Under the pieces are notes generated by a model. That model saw only the letters and a program-made list of their open reading frames with translations. It made no database searches and had not been told where the DNA came from. Shown piece by piece: positions 44,483 through 53,376 of a stretch of DNA of 64,000 bases. The position numbers and the translations under genes were made by a program. Where the stretch lies: the NCBI RefSeq assembly GCF_000818395.1, contig NZ_JWJG01000028.1, forward strand, positions 62,001-126,000, given 5' to 3'. Position 1 is the first letter of the stretch, and every line of letters begins with the position of its first letter. Source of the stretch: Noviherbaspirillum autotrophicum (lineage in GTDB: Bacteria; Pseudomonadota; Gammaproteobacteria; Burkholderiales; Burkholderiaceae_D).

Positions 44483-45294
44483 CGTCGAACACGCAACGCC
44501 GTGCTGCATTTCTGGATGAAATCGGGGTCGGTCCGCTATGGGTGCGCCGCGATGCCACACCGGGCGAAGCCGTTCACCCTAAGGGCAGGGTAGCTGACGA
44601 CATCGAGCCGATGGCTGCTGCCTTCGATGCCGCGTCGGTCGTGCCTGAGCACGCGGTGCCGGCGGACGCATTCGTGCCGCTACATGCCCCGAATACGCCG
44701 AACGCAGACGAAGTCGCCCATATGGACTGGACGGCACTCAAGGCTAGCGTGGCTGGATGCACCAAATGCCGTTTATGCCATGGCCGCACCCAGACCGTGT
44801 TTGGCGTCGGCGACGAAAAGGCCAAGTGGCTGTTCGTCGGCGAAGGCCCCGGCCGTAACGAGGATATGCGCGGCGAGCCGTTTGTCGGCCAGGCTGGCAA
44901 GCTGCTCGACAACATGCTGCTGGCGATGGGCTTGCGGCGTGGCGAGAATGCCTATATCGCCAATATCGTGAAGTGCCGCCCGACCGACGACAATGGCCGC
45001 GACCGGCCTCCGGCGCTGGACGAGGCGGCCGCTTGCCTCCCATACCTGCAGCGCCAGATCGCGTTGATCCAGCCGTCTGTCATTGTCGCGCTAGGCAAGA
45101 CCGCCGCCCTGTCCCTGCTAGGCCTCGATCCGGAAACGCCGGTCTCGAAGTTGCGCGGCAGCGTGCACCGTTACGCGGACCGGCCTTTGATCGTGACTTA
45201 TCACCCCGCCTATTTGCTGCGGAATATGGCCGACAAGAGAAAGGCATGGGCCGACCTGTGCCTGGCGATGGCCATCTATGCCGGCGCCGACTGA
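44479..45294 (+). CDS. Type-4 (iron-sulfur) uracil-DNA glycosylase
   Basis: A 271-residue protein. The N-terminal 90 residues are variable linker; the catalytic domain follows. Iron-sulfur cysteines begin with CTKCRLC, and the water-activating motif is GEGPGRNED. VGQAGKLLDNML, IVKCRPTDDNGRDR and the late HPAYLLRN complete the family signature. It removes uracil from DNA by base excision. It sits in the tsaB-rimI chain with an ATGA start overlap. Confidence 0.92.
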   Translation: MTSNTQRRAAFLDEIGVGPLWVRRDATPGEAVHPKGRVADDIEPMAAAFDAASVVPEHAVPADAFVPLHAPNTPNADEVAHMDWTALKASVAGCTKCRLCHGRTQTVFGVGDEKAKWLFVGEGPGRNEDMRGEPFVGQAGKLLDNMLLAMGLRRGENAYIANIVKCRPTDDNGRDRPPALDEAAACLPYLQRQIALIQPSVIVALGKTAALSLLGLDPETPVSKLRGSVHRYADRPLIVTYHPAYLLRNMADKRKAWADLCLAMAIYAGAD

Positions 45295-46243
45295 CCCGCG
45301 GCGAGACACTTACCAGGCGTATTTCCATCGCCGCTGGAATCACTTGCGCGACCCGCACGTGCGCACGCTCGCGTGGCTGCTGGACGCGCCGGACCTGCTT
45401 GATCCAGCGGCACCCGAATGGCAAGGGCGCATCGCCTCGATCGGTGCAATGGATGAGGCTACCTTGAGCTGGCTGATGACGATCGACCGCGATCCGTCCG
45501 CCTTGCACGCCTGGCTGGATATTAAGCCCTTCACCCGGCTCGGCCGTTATGCGGAAAAGCTGATGGCCTTTTATCTGCGGCATCAGGGCAGGCTGTTCGC
45601 GCACGGAGTGCAGGTGCGCGCCGGGAAAAATGAAACGATAGGGGAATTCGACTTCCTGTTGCGGCAGAGCGATGCGTTGGTGCATTGGGAATTCGCGACC
45701 AAGCTGTATCTGCTGGAGGCGAGCGGCAACGGGCGTCATGCCGACTATTTCGTCGGCCCCAATCTGGCCGACACGTTGGGCGCGAAGGTGCGCAAGATCA
45801 TGGACCGGCAGTTATCGCTGTCGCAGCACCCGGCGGCCAAACTCCATGTGCCCGAACCGATTGTGCAGGCCCAGGCGCTGGTCAAGGGCTGGCTGTTTTA
45901 TCACGGGAAAACGCCATTGCCGGCAACGCCAGCGGGCGTTTCAAGCGGGCACTGCCGGGGATTCTGGTGTGCCCATGAAGAGCTGCACTGGGTCGCAGGC
46001 GAGCGTTTCGCCATTCTGCCGCGGCTGAGCTGGCTTGCGCCGGCGAAGGTCGCCGTCGAGCAGTCGCTCGACAGGCATGCTGTGCAGGAAGCGCTCGCCA
46101 GTCATTTTCAAACGGCGTCAACGCCACTGTTGATCGCGCAGCTGGAACAGCGCGACGGTTACATGCTGGAGGTCGATCGTGGGTTCGTGGTGCCGAACGA
46201 CTGGCACAGCCGGGCCGAGCAACGCGTCAAACAGGCCGGGTAG
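45278..46243 (+). CDS. DUF1853 family protein
   Basis: A 321-residue soluble protein. RRWNHLRDPHVRTLAWLLDAPDLL, FTRLGRYAEKLMAFYL, NETIGEFDFLLRQ and HWEFATKLYL are typical of DUF1853. The ExDFLL ... HWEFATK layout resembles a PD-(D/E)XK nuclease-like core, so a nucleic-acid role is conceivable but unproven. It overlaps the uracil-DNA glycosylase gene by 17 bp, so it is the last gene of that operon. Confidence 0.82.
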   Translation: MPAPTDPRRDTYQAYFHRRWNHLRDPHVRTLAWLLDAPDLLDPAAPEWQGRIASIGAMDEATLSWLMTIDRDPSALHAWLDIKPFTRLGRYAEKLMAFYLRHQGRLFAHGVQVRAGKNETIGEFDFLLRQSDALVHWEFATKLYLLEASGNGRHADYFVGPNLADTLGAKVRKIMDRQLSLSQHPAAKLHVPEPIVQAQALVKGWLFYHGKTPLPATPAGVSSGHCRGFWCAHEELHWVAGERFAILPRLSWLAPAKVAVEQSLDRHAVQEALASHFQTASTPLLIAQLEQRDGYMLEVDRGFVVPNDWHSRAEQRVKQAG

Positions 46244-46262
46244 GAAGGGCGGACGTCTGAAG

Positions 46263-47519
46263 TCAGTACCTGTGCTCGCCGATTAACGCCAGTGAATCGA
46301 ACTTGCGCTGATTGTTGGCATGCCTGCGCATGGTCAGCAGCATCGTACCGGAAACAAACAGCCCGAACAGGATGATGACGATGTTGACGTTCAGGTTCAG
46401 CTTCACCATCATCGCGTACAGCATCAGCATGGTCAGCACTGACATGTTTTCGTTGAAATTTTGGACTGCAATCGAGTGGCCGGCACTCATCAGCACGTAG
46501 CCGCGATGCTGCAGCAACGCATTCATTGGCACCACGAAATACCCGGACAACGCGCCAATCAAGACCAGCAGCGGATAGGCAATCCACACCGAATGCACCA
46601 TGGTCATGGTCATCACGAGCAAGCCCATCGCGACCCCCAGCGGCATGACTGTAAGGGACTTTCTTAACGGTACGACACGGGCTGCAGCGCCAGCGCCAAG
46701 TGCAACGCCAATGGCGAAAATGCCTTGCAAGACCGCAGCCTTATCCAGCGGCATCTGCAAGGATTTTTCCGCCCATTTCAGGACGATGAATTGCAGGGTG
46801 GCGCCAGCCCCCCAGAACAATGTAGTAACGGCTAGGGAAATCTGGCCCAGCTTATCCTTCCACAGGGTAATGAAACACCCGGAGAAATCGGCGATCAGTC
46901 TGATCGGATTGCGTTCCTGGTGCGGATAGCGCGCTCCGGTATCGGGAATTTTCGTGTTAAACACCATGGCGACGATATAAACGATCATGATGATCGTGAG
47001 GGCGGCCGCCGACGGCGTATCAATGAATGGAATCTTGATGCTTAGTAAGGCTGACGAAATGGTGGGGTTGACCAACGCGCCCCCCATGACGGTGCCAAGA
47101 ATGATCGATACCACGGTCAGGCCTTCGATCCAGCCGTTGGCCGCGACCAGCTTTTCTGGAGGCAGCAACTCGGTCAGGATGCCGTACTTGGCCGGCGAGT
47201 AAGCCGCTGCGCCGAATCCGACCACGGCATAGGCAATGAGCGGGTGAATGGCGACGAACATCATCCCGCAGCCGACAATCTTGATCAGATTGGTGATGAA
47301 CATAACGCGCCCCTTGGGCAGCGAATCGGCAAACGCCCCGACGAAGGCCGCCAGCAGCACGTACGAGAGCACGAAGAACAGCTTGAGCAGCGGCGTCATC
47401 CAGGGCGGGGACTTCATTTCTGCCAACAGCGCGATAGCCGCGATCAGGAGGGCGTTATCCGCGAGCGACGAAAAAAACTGCGCCGCCATAATGGTATAAA
47501 AACCGCGATTCATCCGCAT
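46263..47519 (-). CDS. lplT: Lysophospholipid transporter LplT
   Basis: A 418-residue MFS-type carrier with about twelve helices. FYTIMAAQFFSSLADNALLIAAIALL at the start and GFGAAAYSPAKYGILTELLPPEKLVAANGWIEGLTVVSIILG in the first half are LplT features. It flips lysophospholipids into the cytoplasm for reacylation. Divergent from alr with a gap of 135 bp. Confidence 0.9.
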   Translation of the reverse strand: MRMNRGFYTIMAAQFFSSLADNALLIAAIALLAEMKSPPWMTPLLKLFFVLSYVLLAAFVGAFADSLPKGRVMFITNLIKIVGCGMMFVAIHPLIAYAVVGFGAAAYSPAKYGILTELLPPEKLVAANGWIEGLTVVSIILGTVMGGALVNPTISSALLSIKIPFIDTPSAAALTIIMIVYIVAMVFNTKIPDTGARYPHQERNPIRLIADFSGCFITLWKDKLGQISLAVTTLFWGAGATLQFIVLKWAEKSLQMPLDKAAVLQGIFAIGVALGAGAAARVVPLRKSLTVMPLGVAMGLLVMTMTMVHSVWIAYPLLVLIGALSGYFVVPMNALLQHRGYVLMSAGHSIAVQNFNENMSVLTMLMLYAMMVKLNLNVNIVIILFGLFVSGTMLLTMRRHANNQRKFDSLALIGEHRY

Positions 47520-47654
47520 GTTGACTAAGAACAGTGTATCTCCGGCTTGCTTTATACCATGAAAATGGGAGCGTTCCCCGGAATTAATATGCGTGACACC
47601 CAGCGCTCCGGTAAAATGAAAGACTACTTGGATCTATCATAAGTCATCCCCTCA

Positions 47655-48731
47655 ATGCCAAGACCGCTCGTCGCCACCATTCACCTCGCTGCATTGCAGC
47701 ATAATCTCGCCGTCGCAAGAAAATCAGCGCCATCTTCGAAAATCTGGGCAGTCGTCAAGGCCAATGCCTATGGGCATGGGTTAGCGCGCGGCATGCGTGC
47801 GTTTTCGTCCGCTGATGGACTGGCGCTGATCGAAGTGGACGGTGCAGTGCGCCTGCGTGAAATGGGCTGGCGCAAGCCAGTTCTATTGCTCGAAGGCTTT
47901 TTCGATCCAGCCGATGTGCCGGTTCTGGCGGCGCATCAGGTGCAAACCGCCGTGCATTGCGTCGAGCAGATCGAGATGCTTGAACAATCGCCCGTGCGCT
48001 CCCCAATCGATGTTTATTTGAAAATGAACAGCGGCATGAACCGCCTCGGCTTTCCTCCGGAAACCTATCGCGCCGCCTATGAGCGCTTGCGGGCAACTCC
48101 GATGGTGCGCCATATCGGCCTGATGACGCATTTTGCCAATGCCGACGACGTTCTTAATCCGGGCTTGCCGCTGGAAGAGCAGCTGCGGCGCTTTCAGCGC
48201 GGCACCGACGGTATTTCCGGGGAGCGCAGCGTGGCCAACTCCGCCGCAGTGCTGACACGTCCCGAAACGGCATCCGACTGGATACGCCCCGGCATCATGC
48301 TCTACGGCGGCACGCCCGGTGGCGCTAGCGCGCAGGAGTTCGGATTGCGACCGGCTATGACGTTAACCAGCGAGATCATCGGCATGCAGGAGATCGATGC
48401 ATCGGAAGCGGTCGGCTATGGCAGCCGTTTCATTGCCGACAAGCCAATGAAAATCGGCGTCGTCGCCTGCGGTTACGCGGACGGCTATCCACGCCATGCG
48501 CCGAACGGCACGCCGGTCCTGGTCAATGGCGTGAAAACGCGCATCGCCGGCCGGGTATCGATGGACATGCTGACCGTCGATTTGACCGACGTCCCCGGCT
48601 CGCGTATTGGCAGCAGGGTCACGCTGTGGGGCGAAGGCCTGCCTATCGACGAGGTTGCTGGCGCGGCCGGAACCATCGGTTACGAGCTGATGTGCGCGCT
48701 GGCGCCGCGCGTCAAGGTGATCGAGCAATAA
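47655..48731 (+). CDS. alr: Alanine racemase
   Basis: A 358-residue PLP enzyme converting L-alanine to D-alanine for peptidoglycan. The PLP lysine is K35 in [12 protein letters not shown], and [28 protein letters not shown] and the second-domain catalytic tyrosine in AVGYGSRF are present. It is followed by radA after 10 bp, an arrangement common in betaproteobacteria. Confidence 0.94.
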   Translation: MPRPLVATIHLAALQHNLAVARKSAPSSKIWAVVKANAYGHGLARGMRAFSSADGLALIEVDGAVRLREMGWRKPVLLLEGFFDPADVPVLAAHQVQTAVHCVEQIEMLEQSPVRSPIDVYLKMNSGMNRLGFPPETYRAAYERLRATPMVRHIGLMTHFANADDVLNPGLPLEEQLRRFQRGTDGISGERSVANSAAVLTRPETASDWIRPGIMLYGGTPGGASAQEFGLRPAMTLTSEIIGMQEIDASEAVGYGSRFIADKPMKIGVVACGYADGYPRHAPNGTPVLVNGVKTRIAGRVSMDMLTVDLTDVPGSRIGSRVTLWGEGLPIDEVAGAAGTIGYELMCALAPRVKVIEQ

Positions 48732-48741
48732 TGGCGTTTTG

Positions 48742-50112
48742 ATGGCAAAGCAAAAAACCAACTACACCTGCACAGAATGCGGCGGCGTCAGCAGTAAATG
48801 GGCTGGACAGTGCCCCTCATGCGGGCAGTGGAACACGCTCGTGGAAACCGTGGTCGAGGCTGCCGGCAACCGCTTTTCGGGCCAGTATCGCGGCCTGGCG
48901 CAAACTTCCCCCGTGCTCAGCTTGGCCGACATCGAGGCGATCGACGTGCCGCGCTTTGGCACCGGCATCGAGGAATTCGACCGCGTGCTTGGCGGCGGCT
49001 TGGTCGCCGGCGGCGTGGTCCTGATCGGCGGCGACCCCGGCATCGGCAAATCAACCCTGCTGTTGCAGGCGCTGGCCAACATGTCGCGCCTGAAGAAGGT
49101 GCTGTACGTCAGCGGCGAAGAATCCGGCGCCCAGATTGCACTACGCGCCAGGCGCCTTGCCATCGATGCCAAGGAACTGCAGCTGCAGGCCGAGATTCAG
49201 CTGGAAAAAATCCTCAATACGCTGGCCGAACACAAACCGCAGGTAGCGGTGATCGACTCGATCCAGACCATTTATTCCGATGCCCTGACGTCGGCTCCCG
49301 GCTCGGTGGCGCAGGTGCGCGAATGCGCGGCCCAGCTCACGCGGGTCGCCAAACAATCCGGCATCACGATCATCATGGTCGGCCACGTTACCAAGGAAGG
49401 CGCCCTGGCCGGACCGCGCGTGCTGGAGCACATCGTCGATACCGTGCTGTATTTCGAGGGCGATACGCACTCCAGCTTCCGTCTGGTGCGGGCATTCAAG
49501 AACCGTTTCGGTGCCGTGAACGAGCTGGGCGTGTTCGCGATGACCGAGAAGGGGCTCAAGGGCGTATCGAATCCTTCCGCCTTGTTCCTGTCGCAGCATG
49601 ACAGCCAGGTGCCGGGCTCCTGCGTGATGGTGACCCAGGAAGGCACACGCCCATTGCTGGTCGAGATTCAGGCGCTGGTCGATACCTCGCATGTGCCGAA
49701 TGCGCGGCGGCTGTCGGTTGGCCTGGAACAGAACCGGCTGGCGATGCTGCTGGCAGTGCTGCACCGTCACGCCGCCATCGCGGCATTCGATCAGGACGTG
49801 TTCATCAATGCCGTCGGCGGCGTGAAGATCACCGAGCCGGCAGCCGACCTGGCGGTGCTGCTGGCGATTCATTCATCGATGCGCAACAAGCCCTTGCCGC
49901 GCGGGCTGGTCGTGTTTGGCGAGGTCGGCCTGGCCGGAGAAATCCGGCCGGCGCCGCGCGGGCAGGAGCGCCTGCGCGAAGCAGCAAAACTGGGTTTTTC
50001 GCTTGCATTGATCCCGAAGGCGAATGCACCCAAGCAGCCGATCGAAGGGCTCAACATCATCGGCGTCGAGCGTATCGACGAGGCGATGAACCGCATACGC
50101 GACGCGGAATAA
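48742..50112 (+). CDS. radA: DNA repair protein RadA
   Basis: A 456-residue RecA-like ATPase that promotes branch migration. N-terminal zinc finger CTECGGVSSKWAGQCPSCG, Walker A GGDPGIGKST, the RadA-specific KNRFG motif and a C-terminal Lon-protease-like domain (from about 275) are all present. The start is ATG 48742, in co-transcription with alr. It converges almost directly with hpnE (5 bp between stops). Confidence 0.94.
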   Translation: MAKQKTNYTCTECGGVSSKWAGQCPSCGQWNTLVETVVEAAGNRFSGQYRGLAQTSPVLSLADIEAIDVPRFGTGIEEFDRVLGGGLVAGGVVLIGGDPGIGKSTLLLQALANMSRLKKVLYVSGEESGAQIALRARRLAIDAKELQLQAEIQLEKILNTLAEHKPQVAVIDSIQTIYSDALTSAPGSVAQVRECAAQLTRVAKQSGITIIMVGHVTKEGALAGPRVLEHIVDTVLYFEGDTHSSFRLVRAFKNRFGAVNELGVFAMTEKGLKGVSNPSALFLSQHDSQVPGSCVMVTQEGTRPLLVEIQALVDTSHVPNARRLSVGLEQNRLAMLLAVLHRHAAIAAFDQDVFINAVGGVKITEPAADLAVLLAIHSSMRNKPLPRGLVVFGEVGLAGEIRPAPRGQERLREAAKLGFSLALIPKANAPKQPIEGLNIIGVERIDEAMNRIRDAE

Positions 50113-50117
50113 GACGT

Positions 50118-51458
50118 TCAGGATGCGGCAAAGAGCGTGCGCGCGGCCATTACGCCGCTGCGCACAGCGGACTCGAGCGTGGCGGGATAGTCCCCTGCGG
50201 TATAGTCGCCGGCAATCGCAAGACCGGGGATGCCGGTACGATTGGTCGGGCGCGAAAGCCCTGGCGTGCAGGAAAACGTCGCGCGCTTTTCAGAGATGAC
50301 CTTTGTCCAGCGCGGCGCCGCCAGCGACGGCTGCATGAAGGCGCCTGCGAGCTGCTCGGCCACTGCACTTGCCAATGCTTCGTGGCCGCATGAGATCGCT
50401 TCACCCGATGCGCTCACGACCACCGCCAATAATCCCGCCTGCTTCGCATCGAGCTGGCCGCGGTCGAACACGAATTGGCCCCACAACCCGGACGCGCCAT
50501 CGTCCGGCAAGGCGAAGAAGGGGCGAGCAAGACGGGTTTCCGGTGCATACTGCAGGAAGCACGTCGTGATCGGTTCGTGCTCGAATTCCGGCAGGCGCTG
50601 TGCTTCGGAGAAGTCTGCGAGCAGACGCGCTGCTTGGTTGGACTGCGTCGCAACGATAACCGCATCGAATATCGAAACATCCTCCTTCGAGGCGTCAGAG
50701 CTAGCCGCAAGGTGCCAGCGTTCGCCATCGCGCACCACGCTGCTGATCGTCGTGCCGCAACGGACTTCACCACCACGGCGTGCGAGATAGGCGGCGGCAT
50801 GTTGCGGCATCAGCGTGCTCAGGTCGACGCGCGGAACAAGCATGTCGGACGCGGCGCGTCGTGCGCCAAGGCTGTCGCGCAGCACGTTCAGGAATATTTG
50901 CGCAGAGGCCCGTTCCGGCGGCGTGTTCAGTGCCGCAATGCATAGCGGGCGCCACATCAACCGAATCAGGCGGTCGGTTTGGTCAAACTGGTCCAGCAGT
51001 TCGTTAACACTGCAGTCGTTGTCGAGGCGCCAGTCCATCCAGCGCGCAGCGGTCGAGAAGCGCGCCAGCGACAATTTGTCTTGCCGCGCCAGTCCGGTTG
51101 CGCACCAGAGGCCGGTGAGCACATGCAGCGGTGCAGGCAGGCGCGGCGCGACGAACTGCATGCCGTCGCACCGCTCCGGATAGCACATCTGCAAGGGCAG
51201 GCGCAGCAGAGCCGCGGCGGTATCGATGCCCAGCGTATGCATGAGGCGCAGAGTTTCGGTGTAGGCCCCCAACAGGATGTGCTGGCCGTTATCCAGCGAT
51301 AACCCGTTGATGTCGACGCACCGCGCGCGTCCGCCAAGTGTGCGTGCCGCCTCGAACAGGACGACCGCATTGCCCTGCCGCGCCAGTTCGACCGCCGCGG
51401 CGCATCCGGCCCAGCCGCCGCCGATGACGGCGACGCGGCTGCTGCTAGCCGCGGACAT
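50118..51458 (-). CDS. hpnE: Hydroxysqualene dehydroxylase HpnE
   Basis: A 446-residue FAD-dependent amine-oxidase-like protein. The dinucleotide-binding N terminus is VAVIGGGWAGCAAAVELARQG, and SLDNGQHILLGAY and a C-terminal GLAIAGDYTAGDYPATLESAV are typical. It reduces hydroxysqualene to squalene, the last step of the HpnCDE route. It overlaps hpnD by 14 bp. Confidence 0.92.
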   Translation of the reverse strand: MSAASSSRVAVIGGGWAGCAAAVELARQGNAVVLFEAARTLGGRARCVDINGLSLDNGQHILLGAYTETLRLMHTLGIDTAAALLRLPLQMCYPERCDGMQFVAPRLPAPLHVLTGLWCATGLARQDKLSLARFSTAARWMDWRLDNDCSVNELLDQFDQTDRLIRLMWRPLCIAALNTPPERASAQIFLNVLRDSLGARRAASDMLVPRVDLSTLMPQHAAAYLARRGGEVRCGTTISSVVRDGERWHLAASSDASKEDVSIFDAVIVATQSNQAARLLADFSEAQRLPEFEHEPITTCFLQYAPETRLARPFFALPDDGASGLWGQFVFDRGQLDAKQAGLLAVVVSASGEAISCGHEALASAVAEQLAGAFMQPSLAAPRWTKVISEKRATFSCTPGLSRPTNRTGIPGLAIAGDYTAGDYPATLESAVRSGVMAARTLFAAS

Positions 51459-52278
51459 ACGTCTTCCACGCCATCCACAACTTGCGGATCGGCGTGAGGG
51501 AAATTTTCTGGTTCAGCACATGAAAGCCGTCGCGCTCGATCTCGTCGAGCAGCGCGCGGTAAATCGCCGCCATGATCAACCCGGGACGTTGCGCGCGCCG
51601 GTCGGCGCGCGGCAGCAGGGCGAACGCTTCGGCATAAGCCGCGCGTGCCCGCTCGGCCTGGAATCGCATCAGCTTTTCGAAATTTTCGCTATGCTTCCCT
51701 TTCAGGATGTCGGCGGCAGTGACGTTGAACTGCTGCAGGTCATTCACTGGCAGGTAAATGCGGCCCTTGCGCGCATCCTCGCCGACATCCCGGATGATAT
51801 TGGTCAGTTGAAAGGCAAGGCCGAGCTTTTCCGCGTATTGCAGAGTCTCCGGCTGCGTCGCGCCGAAGATGTTGGCGGACAGGATCCCGACCACGCCGGC
51901 AACATGCCAGCAGTACCGCTTCAACCCGGCGAAATCCAGATAACGCGTCTGGTCCAGGTCCATTTCCATGCCGTCGACAATTGCCAGCAAGTGTTTTCCA
52001 TCGAGCGAACAGGTTTTCAGGTGCGGCTGCAGCGCCTTCGTCACCGGGTGAGTAGGGGCGCCGTCGAGCATTGCTTTAATTTCTTTGCGCCACCATTGCA
52101 GCTTGTTACGGGCAATTGCGACATCGGAGCATTCATCCACCGTGTCATCAACTTCTCGACAGAGTGCGTACAGGGCGGTTATGGCGCGCCGCCGCTCCAC
52201 GGGAAGGAACAGGAAACTGTAATAGAAACTGGAGCCGCTTTGTACGGCTTTTTGTTGGCAGTATTCGTCTGGCGACAT
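51445..52278 (-). CDS. hpnD: Presqualene diphosphate synthase HpnD
   Basis: A 277-residue squalene/phytoene synthase family protein. The two aspartate-rich motifs are CREVDDTVDECSD and TNIIRDVGEDARKGRIYLP. It condenses two farnesyl diphosphates to presqualene diphosphate. Second gene of hpnCDE, 132 bp after hpnC and overlapping hpnE. Confidence 0.92.
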   Translation of the reverse strand: MSPDEYCQQKAVQSGSSFYYSFLFLPVERRRAITALYALCREVDDTVDECSDVAIARNKLQWWRKEIKAMLDGAPTHPVTKALQPHLKTCSLDGKHLLAIVDGMEMDLDQTRYLDFAGLKRYCWHVAGVVGILSANIFGATQPETLQYAEKLGLAFQLTNIIRDVGEDARKGRIYLPVNDLQQFNVTAADILKGKHSENFEKLMRFQAERARAAYAEAFALLPRADRRAQRPGLIMAAIYRALLDEIERDGFHVLNQKISLTPIRKLWMAWKTYVRG

Positions 52279-52410
52279 GGGCGTGGCGGCGTGAGGTCTG
52301 TGTAAAAGGCGCTATAGTAGCCCGGATGCCGCGCAAGTGGCACTGGCTTTTACCATATACGCTTTGGGCTTGTCTTCAGCGGCACCGGAAATACGATGTG
52401 ACGAGCCAGA

Positions 52411-53220
52411 TTACATGCGGATTGCCCGTCCGAGCATAATGCACCAATCCCGCGGGCCCAGCTGCGGCCGGTGCCGGAATACATCAAAGCCTGCCGCTTC
52501 GATGCGCTCGAGAATGCGCAGGCCACCCTGCACAACCAGGCGCAGTTCCCAGCCGATACGCCCCCCCAGGCGCACAGCGAGCGGTGCGCCGGACAGCATC
52601 ATTGTGCGCGCACGTTCAACTTCATAGCGCATCAGGGCGCGCCACGCGTCATCGATCCTGGCTTCAGCGATATGAGTAACAGTAACGCCAAATCGTTCGA
52701 GATCTTCCTCGGGAAGATAGATGCGCGACTTGGACCAGTCAATTGCGACATCCTGCCAAAAATTAATCAACTGCAAGGCTGTGCAAATCGCATCCGAATC
52801 CCTGAGGTTTTCCTTAGTGGCGCTTTCATAGAGATGCAGCATCAAGATGCCGACCGGATTTGCAGAGCGCCGACAATAGTCCAGCAGCGACGTGAAGGTA
52901 TGGTAGCGGGGCGTCGATACATCCTGCTTGAATGCCGATAGCAGGTCGCGCAACGGTTGCAGGGGCAAGCGGTGGGCTTTGATAGTCGCGGCCAGTCGGC
53001 GGAACAGTGGCTGCTCAATTTCATCGCCGTATTCGATGGCGTCAAGCGCGCGTTCGTATGCCGTCAGTGCATGCAAGCGTGTATCCGGAGTAGCGTCTCC
53101 TTCATCAGCCAGATCATCCGCACTGCGGGCGAAAGCGTAAATCGCCTCGACGGCAGGGCGCAATCGTGCTGGCAGCAAGATGGAGGCGACTGGAAAGTTT
53201 TCGTAGTGATCGATAGACAT
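52411..53220 (-). CDS. hpnC: Hydroxysqualene synthase HpnC
   Basis: A 269-residue squalene/phytoene synthase family member. SIDHYENFPVASILLPARLRPAVEAIYAFARSADDLADEGD contains the first aspartate motif and LINFWQDVAIDWSKSRIYLP the second. It turns presqualene diphosphate into hydroxysqualene. ATG 53220 is used; an in-frame TTG at 53238 is possible. It is divergent from the RND efflux pair. No squalene-hopene cyclase is in the window. Confidence 0.9.
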   Translation of the reverse strand: MSIDHYENFPVASILLPARLRPAVEAIYAFARSADDLADEGDATPDTRLHALTAYERALDAIEYGDEIEQPLFRRLAATIKAHRLPLQPLRDLLSAFKQDVSTPRYHTFTSLLDYCRRSANPVGILMLHLYESATKENLRDSDAICTALQLINFWQDVAIDWSKSRIYLPEEDLERFGVTVTHIAEARIDDAWRALMRYEVERARTMMLSGAPLAVRLGGRIGWELRLVVQGGLRILERIEAAGFDVFRHRPQLGPRDWCIMLGRAIRM

Positions 53221-53269
53221 TAGGGCATTAATGACCAAAAAGTCATATGCAAAACATGTTTGGCGTGCT

Positions 53270-53275
53270 TATAAT
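53270..53275 (+). promoter_or_regulatory. Candidate -10 element and operator of the RND efflux pair
   Basis: A perfect TATAAT lies at 53270-53275 with no strong -35. Just after it, at the likely start of transcription, is AACCAGTCAGTCATT (53280-53294) with a repeated AGTCAGTCA, and upstream is ATGAC/GTCAT (53230-53245). Such sites around the start would suit a repressor of the TetR type, but no such regulator gene is beside it. Confidence 0.4.
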
Positions 53276-53322
53276 TACTAACCAGTCAGTCATTAATTGT
53301 ATAGCGCATTTAACAACATGCG

Positions 53323-53351
53323 GCGCCGCCACCCGAAGCGGCGCATTTTTT
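53323..53351 (+). terminator. Terminator-like hairpin in the leader of the RND efflux pair
   Basis: GCGCCGC (53323-53329) pairs with GCGGCGC (53338-53344), loop of eight, and is followed by A and six T. It lies 25 bp before the adaptor start codon and downstream of the TATAAT element. As there is no gene upstream on this strand, it may be a transcription attenuator. Confidence 0.5.
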
Positions 53352-53376
53352 ATGCCGGAATAGTAAAGGAAAAAGC

